Below are positions 1 to 7,512 of a stretch of DNA of 10,254 nucleotides, one piece after another. This DNA is from CAIKZZ01 sp035524595 (lineage in GTDB: Bacteria > Pseudomonadota > Gammaproteobacteria > Steroidobacterales > Steroidobacteraceae), in assembly GCA_035524595.1 (NCBI GenBank), contig DATKOP010000041.1, positions 1 to 10,254 on the forward strand, given 5' to 3'. Under the pieces are notes generated by a model. It ran no database searches. It was not told the DNA's origin and saw nothing but the letters and a program-made list of their open reading frames with translations. The translations under genes and the position numbers were made by a program. Within the stretch, counting starts at the first letter, position 1. The number at the start of each line of letters is the position of its first letter.

Positions 1-978
1 GCGCGCGGGCTCGAGGCGCTCGACCTGACGGGGGCCTGGTTCCTCGGCGAGCTCGAGCGTCGGCTGCGCGCCGCGGGCACCGCCGCCGCGTGGCAGGGCC
101 CGCGCCCCGAGGCGCTCGACTTCGCCGACTCGCTGCTCGAGGGGCCCTCGCCCGGCGCGCTGCGGGAACCCGGCCGCCGGCTCGAGGAGCCGCTCGGCGC
201 GCTCGGCCGCTGGACCGTGCGCCGCGGCGGCTCGCTCGCCTCGGCGCTCGAGTTCCTCGGCCGCGTCTACTACGTCATGGGCGGGGCGCTGCTGCGGCCG
301 CGGCGCTTCCGGGCGCAGTCGGTGGTCCGGCACGTCTACGAGACCGGCATCCAGGCGATCCCGATCGTGGCGCTGATCGCGTTCCTGATCAGCATCATCG
401 TCGCCTACATCGGCGCGCAGGAGCTGCGCCAGTTCGGCGGCGAGGTCTACGTCGTCGACCTCGTGACGCTGTCGGTGCTGCGCGAGCTCGGCGTGCTGCT
501 GACCGCGATCATCGTCGCCGGCCGCTCCGGCAGCGCCTTCGCCGCCGAGATCGGCGCGATGCGCCTCAACGAGGAGGTCGACGCGCTGCGCGCGATCGGC
601 CTCAACGTCGTCGAGGTGCTGGTGCTGCCGCGGGTGCTGGCGCTGGTGATCGCGCTGCCGCTGCTGACGGTGATCGCCGACGCCATGGGCCTCGCCGGCG
701 GCGCGGTGCTGTCGTGGCTGGTGCTGCACATCCCGTTCACGCGCTTCATGGTGCGCATGCAGGAGGCGATCGCGCCGACCACCTTCTGGGCCGGGCTGCT
801 CAAGGCGCCGGTGTTCGGCTTCGTGATCGCGCTGATCGGCACCTTCCGCGGCATCCAGGTGCGCGAGTCCTCGCGCGAGCTCGGCCGCCTGACCACGGTC
901 GCGGTGGTCGAGTCGATCTTCATGGTGCTGTTCGTCGACGCGGTGTTCGCGGTCGTCTACTGGGAGCTCGACTTCTGA
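1..978 (+). CDS. mlaE: MlaE-family lipid ABC transporter permease with fused STAS domain (5' partial)
   Basis: Inner-membrane permease of an MCE-type phospholipid transporter. The frame is open from base 1 to the TGA at 976-978 (325 codons visible), so the true start lies upstream of the window. The first 28 or so residues (motif LDLTGAWFLGELERRL) look like the end of a STAS domain, the fold of MlaB, which in E. coli is a separate small protein that stabilises MlaF. Fused STAS-MlaE proteins are a known variant. After a linker comes the permease: several hydrophobic helices starting around base 345, and the family hallmark near bases 480-590, reading RELGVLLTAIIVAGRSGSA followed by FAAEIGAMRLNEEVDALRAI. 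The C-terminal part has PVFGFVIALIGTFRG and ends in WELDF. The stop overlaps the next start by one base (TGATG), indicating translational coupling to mlaF. The GTG at 217 and the first in-frame ATG (about 276) are internal and not credible starts. The family call is secure; substrate specificity is inferred. Confidence 0.95.
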   Translation, partial: ARGLEALDLTGAWFLGELERRLRAAGTAAAWQGPRPEALDFADSLLEGPSPGALREPGRRLEEPLGALGRWTVRRGGSLASALEFLGRVYYVMGGALLRPRRFRAQSVVRHVYETGIQAIPIVALIAFLISIIVAYIGAQELRQFGGEVYVVDLVTLSVLRELGVLLTAIIVAGRSGSAFAAEIGAMRLNEEVDALRAIGLNVVEVLVLPRVLALVIALPLLTVIADAMGLAGGAVLSWLVLHIPFTRFMVRMQEAIAPTTFWAGLLKAPVFGFVIALIGTFRGIQVRESSRELGRLTTVAVVESIFMVLFVDAVFAVVYWELDF

Positions 979-1751
979 TGGCCGCCGCCGCGCCCACGCA
1001 GCCGGCGGTGCGCGTGCGCGGCGTCGTCAACCGCTTCGGCGCGCAGCTGGTGCACGACGGCCTCGACATGGAGGTGGGGCGCGGCGAGATATTCGCCGTG
1101 GTCGGCGGCTCGGGCTCGGGCAAGACGGTGCTGCTCAGGACCATCCTCGGGCTGCAGCGCCCCGAGGCGGGCACGGTCGAGCTCGGCGGCCGCGACCTCA
1201 CGCGCCTCTACGGCGCCGAGCTGCGCGCCGTCAAGCGCGGCTACGGGGTCGCGTTCCAGAGCGGCGCGCTGTTCAGCTCGCTGACCGTCGCCGAGAACGT
1301 CGAGCTGCCGATCCGCGAGGCGCTCAGGCTGCCGCCGGACGCGCTCGCCGGGCTCGCCGCGCTCAAGATCCGCCTCGTCGGGCTGCCGGCCGACGCCGGC
1401 GCCAAGTACCCGGCGGAGCTCTCGGGCGGCATGGTCAAGCGCGCGGCGCTGGCGCGGGCGCTGGCGCTCGACCCGGAGCTGCTGCTGCTCGATGAGCCGA
1501 CCTCCGGCCTCGACCCGATCGCGGCGGCGGCCTTCGACGAGCTCTTGCTCTATCTGCAGCGCGCGCTCAGCCTGACGGTCGTGATGATCACCCACGACCT
1601 GGACTCGATCTACCGCACCTGCGACCGCGTCGGCGTGATCGTCGACCGGCGCATGGTCAGCGACACGCTCGACGGCATCGTCCGCAACCCGCACCCCTGG
1701 ATCCAGGAGTATTTCCACGGCGCGCGCGGGCGCGCCGCACGGAGGCAGTGA
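978..1751 (+). CDS. mlaF: MlaF-family lipid ABC transporter ATPase
   Basis: Cytoplasmic ATPase that powers the MlaE permease, 257 aa (E. coli MlaF is about 269 aa). Walker A is GGSGSGKT at residues 43-50. The Q-loop lies in VAFQSGALFSSLTVAENV. The signature is LSGGMVKR, with the Met after LSGG that is typical of this family in place of the usual Gln. Walker B with the catalytic Glu is LLLLDEPTSGLDP, and the switch His is in MITHDLDS. The C-terminus, PWIQEYFHGARGRAARRQ, matches the usual MlaF tail. I chose the ATG at 978 because it overlaps the mlaE stop (TGATG), has GGAG at 963-966, and puts the first strand of the ABC fold about 10 residues in. The open frame continues back to base 90, but that extension is an out-of-frame shadow of mlaE. 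The stop overlaps the mlaD ATG by one base. Confidence 0.96.
   Translation: MAAAAPTQPAVRVRGVVNRFGAQLVHDGLDMEVGRGEIFAVVGGSGSGKTVLLRTILGLQRPEAGTVELGGRDLTRLYGAELRAVKRGYGVAFQSGALFSSLTVAENVELPIREALRLPPDALAGLAALKIRLVGLPADAGAKYPAELSGGMVKRAALARALALDPELLLLDEPTSGLDPIAAAAFDELLLYLQRALSLTVVMITHDLDSIYRTCDRVGVIVDRRMVSDTLDGIVRNPHPWIQEYFHGARGRAARRQ
1741..1745 (+). promoter_or_regulatory. Ribosome binding site of mlaD
   Basis: GGAGG lies 5 nt upstream of the ATG at 1751 and only 2 nt upstream of the in-frame GTG at 1748. The spacing favours the ATG, which also gives the TGATG overlap with mlaF seen at the preceding junction. Confidence 0.7.
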
Positions 1752-2689
1752 TGGACCGCGACGCAAACTACGTGGCCGTCGGCGCGTTCGTCGTCGTCGT
1801 GCTGGCGATGGCGACGGTGTTCGTGCTCTGGTACACCAACACCCGCGAGCGGCGCGAGTACCAGCGCTACGAGGTGTACTTCTCCGGCAGCGTCAGCGGC
1901 CTCAACGAGGGCAGCACGGTGCGCTACCTCGGCGTCAACGTCGGCAAGGTGGCGCGCATCCGGCTCGACCCGCGCGCGGCCGACCGCGTGCAGACGCTGG
2001 TCGAGGTCGACAAGGCGACGCCGGTGGGCGAGGACACGCTCGCCCGGCTGACGATGCAGGGCGTCACGGGGCTGCTGTTCATCGACCTGTCGCAGGCGCC
2101 GCACGCGACCGCCGCCGCGGCGCTCGCGGTGCCGAGCCAGGAGTTCCCGGTGATCCGCTCGGTGCCGTCCGACTTCGACGTGTTCGTCAGCGGCCTGCCG
2201 GAGCTCGTCACCGACGCGACCCGCGTCGCGCGGCGCCTGAGCACGCTGCTCGAGGACGACAACCTCGCCGCGGTGCGCGCGCTGATCGCGAACCTGCGCG
2301 CCGCCTCCGAGCCCCTGCCGGCGGCGAGCCGCGACGCGGCGCGCCTGGTCGCGGAGCTGCGCGCGGCGGTGGCCCAGGCGCAGGCGGCGGCGGACGGCGC
2401 GCGGCGCATCGTCGCCGGCGCCGAGCCCGAGGTCGGCAAGGCGCTCGCGCACCTGACCGAGGCCGCCGACAACCTGGCCGCGGTCAGCCGCCGCCTCGAC
2501 GGGCTGCTGGCGCGCCACGAGGCCGACCTCGACCGCTTCGCCGGCCGCGGCCTCGACGACCTCGGCCAGCTGGTGCGCGAGGGCCGCGACGCCGCGGCCG
2601 AGGTGCGCGAGCTCGCGCACGCGCTCAACCAGCAGCCGTCGCGCCTCCTGTACGAGCCGCCGCGGGCGGGCGTGGAGATCCCGCGATGA
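1751..2689 (+). CDS. mlaD: MlaD-family MCE-domain protein
   Basis: Membrane-anchored periplasmic substrate-binding subunit of the Mla-type lipid transporter, 312 aa. An N-terminal transmembrane helix lies at residues 7-28 (VAVGAFVVVVLAMATVFVLW). One MCE domain follows at about 38-115, containing GLNEGSTVRYLGVNVGKV and LTMQGVTGLLFIDL, both classic for the family. Residues 150-295 are alanine-rich and helical, probably coiled coil, consistent with the helical C-terminal regions of longer MCE proteins that can form a tube or reach across the periplasm. The C-terminus SRLLYEPPRAGVEIPR is the conserved tail often seen in MlaD-like proteins that pair with an auxiliary lipoprotein. E. coli MlaD is much shorter (about 183 aa), so this resembles the longer single-MCE type. 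The TGA overlaps the lipoprotein ATG in ATGA. The family is certain; lipid substrate and transport direction cannot be read from sequence. Confidence 0.95.
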   Translation: MDRDANYVAVGAFVVVVLAMATVFVLWYTNTRERREYQRYEVYFSGSVSGLNEGSTVRYLGVNVGKVARIRLDPRAADRVQTLVEVDKATPVGEDTLARLTMQGVTGLLFIDLSQAPHATAAAALAVPSQEFPVIRSVPSDFDVFVSGLPELVTDATRVARRLSTLLEDDNLAAVRALIANLRAASEPLPAASRDAARLVAELRAAVAQAQAAADGARRIVAGAEPEVGKALAHLTEAADNLAAVSRRLDGLLARHEADLDRFAGRGLDDLGQLVREGRDAAAEVRELAHALNQQPSRLLYEPPRAGVEIPR

Positions 2690-3306
2690 GGGCGCTCGCG
2701 GCGCTCGCCGCGCCCGCCGTGCTCGCGGCCTGCGGCGGCCTGTTCCAGACGCACGAGACCGCACCGGTCGTGTACACGCTGCACGCGGCGCCGCCGGCCG
2801 CGGCGCCGGCCACGGTCGCGGCGACGCTCGTGATCGCGCGCCCGGTCGCGCGGCCGGGCCTCGACTCCGAGCGCATCGCGGTGCGCCTGCCGGACCGGCG
2901 GCTCGACGCCTACGCCGGCGCGAGCTGGAGCGCGCCGCCGCCGCGGCTCGTCGAGGCGCTGCTGCTGGATGCGTTTCGCGGTGCCGGCGGCTGGCGCGCG
3001 GTGGTCAGCGAGCAGAGCGCGTTCCCCGGCCGCTACCTGCTGCAGACCGAGGTCACCGACTTCGCGGCCGAGTACGCCGACGGCGGCGGCGCGCCGCTGG
3101 TGCGGGTGGCGCTGCGCGGCGAGCTCGGCCTCGGCGCCGAGCGGCGCCTGGTCGCGAGCGTCGCGGGCGCGGGCGAGGTGCGCGCCGCCGCCGACCGGCA
3201 GCGGGAGGTCGCGGCCGCGTTCGAGGCCGCCGCGGCGCGCGCGGTCGCCGAGCTCGTGGCCGCCGCCGACGCCGCCGCGCTCGCGGCCGAGGCGCCGCCG
3301 CCCTGA
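2686..3306 (+). CDS. ABC-type transport auxiliary lipoprotein (PqiC-like)
   Basis: Predicted lipoprotein of 206 aa. A short signal sequence ends in the lipobox LAAC at residues 13-16, so the lipidated Cys would be C16. The following residues are GGL, with no Asp at +2, so the protein is likely sorted to the outer membrane. The body fits the ABC_trans_aux/PqiC family: a YTL strand shortly after the Cys, an LVIARPVARPGLDSERIAVR segment, RRLDAYAGASWSAPPPRLVE (the usual Y...W..P...V pattern), and LLQTEVTDFAAEY. The family partners MCE proteins at the outer membrane, and its place as the last gene after mlaD fits that. The ATG lies inside ATGA at the mlaD stop (4-nt overlap), with GGAG at 2674-2677, 8 nt upstream. 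The last 45 residues are almost entirely Ala/Glu/Val and probably helical. No mlaC homologue follows. Confidence 0.9.
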   Translation: MRALAALAAPAVLAACGGLFQTHETAPVVYTLHAAPPAAAPATVAATLVIARPVARPGLDSERIAVRLPDRRLDAYAGASWSAPPPRLVEALLLDAFRGAGGWRAVVSEQSAFPGRYLLQTEVTDFAAEYADGGGAPLVRVALRGELGLGAERRLVASVAGAGEVRAAADRQREVAAAFEAAAARAVAELVAAADAAALAAEAPPP

Positions 3307-3310
3307 TCTG

Positions 3311-4294
3311 CTAGGGGACGAGCACCAGCGCGCCCGTGACCGCGCCGGCGCGCAGCCGCGCGAGCGCGGTGCCGGCCGCCTCGAGCGGCAGCGTCTCGAC
3401 CGCGACCTTGAGGCCGGCGCGCGGCGCGAGCGCGAGGAACTCGAGCGCGTCGCGGCGCGTCAGGTTCGCGACCGAGCGCAGCACCCGCTCGCCCCACAGC
3501 CACGCGTACGGGAAGGCGGGGATCTCGCTCATGTGGATGCCGGCGCAGACCACCGTGCCGCCCGGCTTGACGGCGCGCAGCGCCGCAGGCACGAGCGCGC
3601 CCACCGGTGCGAACAAGAGCGCGGCGTCGAGCGGCTCGGGCGAGGGCGCGTCGGAGTTGCCGGCCCAGGCCGCGCCGAGGCCGAGCGCGAAGGCGCGCGC
3701 CGCGGCGTCGCCCGGGCGGGTGAAGGCGAGCACGCGCCGGCCCTGCCAGATCGCGAGCTGGGCGACGAGGTGGGCGGCGGCGCCGAAGCCGTACAGGCCG
3801 AGGGTGCGGCCGCGGCCGGCCGCCTTCAGCGCGCGCCAGCCGATCAGCCCGGCGCAGAGCAGCGGCGCCGCGTGCACGTCGTCAAGGCCCGCGGGCAGCT
3901 CGAAGCAGTAGCGGTGGTCGGCGAGCACGTGCTCGGCGTAGCCGCCGTCGAGCGTCCAGCCGGTGAAGCGCGCCGCCGGGCACAGGTTCTCGCGGCCGCT
4001 CGCGCACCACTCGCACGTCCCGCAGGTCCAGCCGAGCCACGGCACGCCGAGCCGCGTGCCGGGCGCGACCGCGACACCCGGGCCCGCGGCGAGCACGGTG
4101 CCGACGATCTCGTGGCCCGGCACCAGCGCGCGGCCCGGGTGGGCGAGCTCGCCGTCGAGGACGTGCAGGTCGGTGCGGCAGACGGCGCAGGCGCGGACCT
4201 TGAGCAGCACCTGGCCGGGTCCCGGCTCCGGCACCGGGCGCGCGCCGAGCCGCAGCGGCCCGCCGGGACGATCGAGGAACTGCGCGCGGCTCAT
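3311..4294 (-). CDS. Zinc-dependent alcohol dehydrogenase family protein
   Basis: Medium-chain zinc alcohol dehydrogenase, 327 aa, expected to interconvert an alcohol and an aldehyde with NAD(P). The GroES-like N-terminal domain has catalytic-zinc ligands C39 (in CRTDLH), H61-E62 (in PGHEIVG) and C147. The structural zinc site is complete: C91, C94, C97 and C105 in CGTCEWCASGRENLC. The Rossmann domain has LGLYGFGAAAH, with G169 and G171, the GFGxxAH form typical of the CAD2-like/AdhP-like bacterial subgroup. The protein is slightly shorter than classic ADHs (340-350 aa), which is normal for this subgroup. The start at 4294 fits the usual N-terminus, where PxPxPGPGQVLxKVRAC begins about 20 residues in. 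There is no convincing ribosome binding site. The gene lies 43 nt downstream of the B12-type MerR gene on the same strand and converges on the lipoprotein gene with a 4-nt gap. The natural substrate is unknown. Confidence 0.92.
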   Translation of the reverse strand: MSRAQFLDRPGGPLRLGARPVPEPGPGQVLLKVRACAVCRTDLHVLDGELAHPGRALVPGHEIVGTVLAAGPGVAVAPGTRLGVPWLGWTCGTCEWCASGRENLCPAARFTGWTLDGGYAEHVLADHRYCFELPAGLDDVHAAPLLCAGLIGWRALKAAGRGRTLGLYGFGAAAHLVAQLAIWQGRRVLAFTRPGDAAARAFALGLGAAWAGNSDAPSPEPLDAALLFAPVGALVPAALRAVKPGGTVVCAGIHMSEIPAFPYAWLWGERVLRSVANLTRRDALEFLALAPRAGLKVAVETLPLEAAGTALARLRAGAVTGALVLVP

Positions 4295-4300
4295 GGCCCG

Positions 4301-4328
4301 AGCATAGGGCGCGCCGCGCGGCGCGCAA
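4301..4328 (-). promoter_or_regulatory. Candidate promoter of the alcohol dehydrogenase gene with perfect palindrome
   Basis: On the minus strand, TTGCGC (4328-4323) and TATGCT (4306-4301) are separated by 16 nt and could be -35 and -10 elements. An 18-bp perfect palindrome, GCGCGCCGCGCGGCGCGC at 4309-4326, fills the spacer. If the -10 is real, transcription would begin at or next to the A of the ATG at 4294, giving a leaderless mRNA, which fits the missing ribosome binding site. The palindrome has no loop and no T-run, so it is a poor terminator. In DNA this GC-rich a G/C-only palindrome can also arise by chance, and the TTGCGC box overlaps it by 4 bases. Confidence 0.3.
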
Positions 4329-4337
4329 TACGGACGT

Positions 4338-5225
4338 TCAGCGGCCGGCGGCCGCGAGCGCCTCGAGCTCGCGCTCGAGCGCGCGGTAGTCGGCGAGCAC
4401 CACGACGCGCTCGCCGGCGAGCGCGGCGGAGCCCTGGCCGCCGATCCAGACCGCGATCGCGCGCGGCAGGTGCCGCAGGAACTCGGCGAGCGCCGCCTCG
4501 GCCGCGGCGCTCGACTCGCGACGCACGAACGACAGCACCACCGCCGCGGCGCCGACCCGCTCGGCGAACACCGCGGCGTCCGCGGGCGGCATGTCCGGGC
4601 CGAGGTACTGGCAGCGCGCGCCGCGCGCGGCCGCGAGCAGCGCGCACATCAGGATGCCGAGCTCGTGGCGCTCGTCGGTCAGCGTCGCGAACACGATCCG
4701 CGGCCCCGACGCGATCCGGTTGTAGGTGTCGAGCACCAGGCTCACCTGCCGCATGACCGCGTTCGAGACGATCCGCTCCTGCGCGACCGTGAACTCGCCC
4801 GAGTGCCAGCGCTCGCCGACCCCGAGCAGCGCCGGCACCAGCACCTCGTCGACCACCTGCGGCAGCGGCAAGAGCGCGAGCGCCATCGACAGCGCCTGGT
4901 CGCAGTCGTCCGGGCGGTAGTGCTCGGCGGCGAGCAGCATCTGCCCGGCGAAGTTGCGCGAGGCCGCCGCGACCGGGTCGGCGCGCGTCGCGTCGGCCAA
5001 GAGCCCCGAGAGCTCCTCGTCGCTGACCCGGGCGAGCTTCGATATCGGGTGGCCGCGCTCGGTCGCCTCCCTGAGCTTCCTCAGGCGGATCACGTCGCCC
5101 GGGTCGTAGGAGCGCCGCCCGTTCGGGTCGCGCTTGGGCTCGACGACGCGGTAGCGCCGCTCCCAGGCCCTGAGCGTCTCGATGCTGACCCCGGTGGCCT
5201 GCGACACCGCCTTGATCGTGAACAT
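4338..5225 (-). CDS. MerR-family regulator with cobalamin-binding domain (CarH/LitR-like)
   Basis: Predicted DNA-binding regulator of 295 aa. Residues 1-70 are a MerR winged helix-turn-helix: MFTIKAVSQATGVS, then TLRAWERRYRVVEPKR and GRRSY. Residues 90-170 match the four-helix cobalamin-binding cap, with VDEVLVPALLGVGERWHSGE. Residues 175-295 are the B12 Rossmann domain, with ERHELG at 185-190 (H187 is the probable lower axial Co ligand) and QYLGPDMP. In CarH a W-x9-E-H motif caps adenosylcobalamin, and the His after the Trp binds cobalt in light. Here W140, H141 and E150 are kept, but the last position is R151. The start at 5225 is set by the GAGGAAG ribosome site and the family N-terminus; the frame stays open a further 67 codons upstream without homology. 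The gene precedes the alcohol dehydrogenase on the same strand. The family is secure; light or B12 sensing is inferred. Confidence 0.9.
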   Translation of the reverse strand: MFTIKAVSQATGVSIETLRAWERRYRVVEPKRDPNGRRSYDPGDVIRLRKLREATERGHPISKLARVSDEELSGLLADATRADPVAAASRNFAGQMLLAAEHYRPDDCDQALSMALALLPLPQVVDEVLVPALLGVGERWHSGEFTVAQERIVSNAVMRQVSLVLDTYNRIASGPRIVFATLTDERHELGILMCALLAAARGARCQYLGPDMPPADAAVFAERVGAAAVVLSFVRRESSAAAEAALAEFLRHLPRAIAVWIGGQGSAALAGERVVVLADYRALERELEALAAAGR

Positions 5226-5228
5226 GGA

Positions 5229-5235
5229 CTTCCTC
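5229..5235 (-). promoter_or_regulatory. Ribosome binding site of the MerR-B12 regulator
   Basis: Minus-strand GAGGAAG lies 3 nt upstream of the ATG at 5225 (6 nt when measured from its GAGG part). It supports the 295-residue start over the longer open frame, which runs back to about 5426 across the operator-like sequence. Confidence 0.65.
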
Positions 5236-5252
5236 GACCGGCCGAGCCGGTT

Positions 5253-5284
5253 TGTATAGCACCTGCACAGCCAGCGGCTGCCAA
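5253..5284 (-). promoter_or_regulatory. Candidate promoter of the MerR-B12 regulator
   Basis: On the minus strand, TTGGCA (5284-5279) and TATACA (5258-5253) are separated by 20 nt. A 19-20 nt spacer is characteristic of promoters that MerR-family proteins regulate by DNA distortion, although CarH itself acts as a simple repressor. The -10 box coincides with a TGTATAG half-site (plus strand 5253-5259) like those in the inverted repeat at 5301-5317. An alternative is TCGACC with a 20-nt spacer to TATAGT, whose -10 would fall within that inverted repeat. Neither choice can be confirmed from sequence. Confidence 0.35.
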
Positions 5285-5300
5285 GATGCCCGCCAATCGT

Positions 5301-5317
5301 TGTACAGATACTATACA
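5301..5317. promoter_or_regulatory. Candidate operator: TGTA...TACA inverted repeat
   Basis: TGTACAGATACTATACA is an imperfect 17-bp palindrome in which 6 of 8 base pairs are symmetric, giving TGTAyAG-n3-CTrTACA. A further half-site, TGTATAG, lies at 5253-5259, 48 bp away on the plus strand. The site stands 76 bp upstream of the MerR-B12 start, within an unusually AT-rich patch for this DNA. MerR proteins bind such dyads as dimers, and CarH-type proteins bind extended operators with several repeated half-sites as tetramers. Autoregulation is therefore the natural inference; I cannot match the exact motif to a published operator with certainty. Confidence 0.55.
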
Positions 5318-5528
5318 CGTCGGGGCGGGTTCCAGGGTCGACGGGCCCCTGCCACCGGAACCGGCGGCACCCGGCGGGAACGCCCGGGCGCCCGCGCGCG
5401 TCCAATCCGGCGTCACGCAGAGGCACCGATGAACTGCCCGCGCATCACGATGGGTGCGGTCGCGGCGGCGACGCTGCCGCGCTACCGCGAGGCGGTCGGT
5501 CGCTACGCCGCCACCGCCGCGCCGCGGC

Positions 5529-7445
<1,917 letters not shown>

Positions 7446-7451
7446 CGGGTC

Positions 7452-7478
7452 CGCCCGGCGGAACGGGCGCGCAGTCTA
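7452..7478 (-). promoter_or_regulatory. Possible promoter element and small hairpin ahead of the ABC-F gene
   Basis: The 67-nt gap upstream of the ABC-F start holds a minus-strand TAGACT (7478-7473), which could be a -10 box, although no good -35 is seen 16-18 nt upstream. Downstream of it, CGCCCG (7452-7457) and CGGGCG (7464-7469) form a 6-bp stem with a 6-nt loop, ending 6 nt before the ATG. It has no T-run. The ABC-F gene may be transcribed from here or by read-through from the GGDEF-EAL gene. Confidence 0.2.
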
Positions 7479-7512
7479 CCGGAGAGGGGGGCGCGGCGTC
7501 CGCCGCCCGCCG

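Larger units (their letters stand above)
5226..5528. other. 303-bp region without a supported gene, upstream of the MerR-B12 regulator
   Basis: This lies between the start of the MerR-B12 gene and the end of the ABC-F gene, both on the minus strand. The half nearest the regulator (5226-5320) is noticeably less GC-rich and carries promoter- and operator-like elements, listed separately. The other half (5321-5528) is very GC-rich. It contains a plus-strand 47-codon open frame starting at ATG 5429, with AGAGG about 6 nt upstream, and ending at 5572 inside the ABC-F 3' end. That peptide begins MNCPRITMGAVAAATLPRYR and is not recognisable to me. It could be a remnant or chance. No T-rich terminator follows the ABC-F gene, although one might be expected here. 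Confidence 0.5.

Noticed and set aside
90..977. N-terminal extension of the MlaF frame back to base 90
   Set aside because: The extension is an out-of-frame reading of mlaE. MlaF homology and the TGATG junction start at 978.
1748..1750. GTG start for mlaD one codon upstream
   Set aside because: It would sit only 2 nt from GGAGG. The ATG at 1751 has better spacing and repeats the TGATG coupling.
1610..2764. Minus-strand open frame of 384 codons
   Set aside because: It is antisense to mlaD, with Arg/His/Ala-rich composition and no motifs.
2969..4756. Plus-strand open frame of 595 codons
   Set aside because: It runs across the lipoprotein gene out of frame and antisense to the dehydrogenase and MerR genes. 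Its composition is a typical high-GC shadow.
5226..5426. 67-codon N-terminal extension of the MerR-B12 protein
   Set aside because: The extension lacks homology, covers the operator-like sequence, and the internal Met has a good ribosome site and the family N-terminus.
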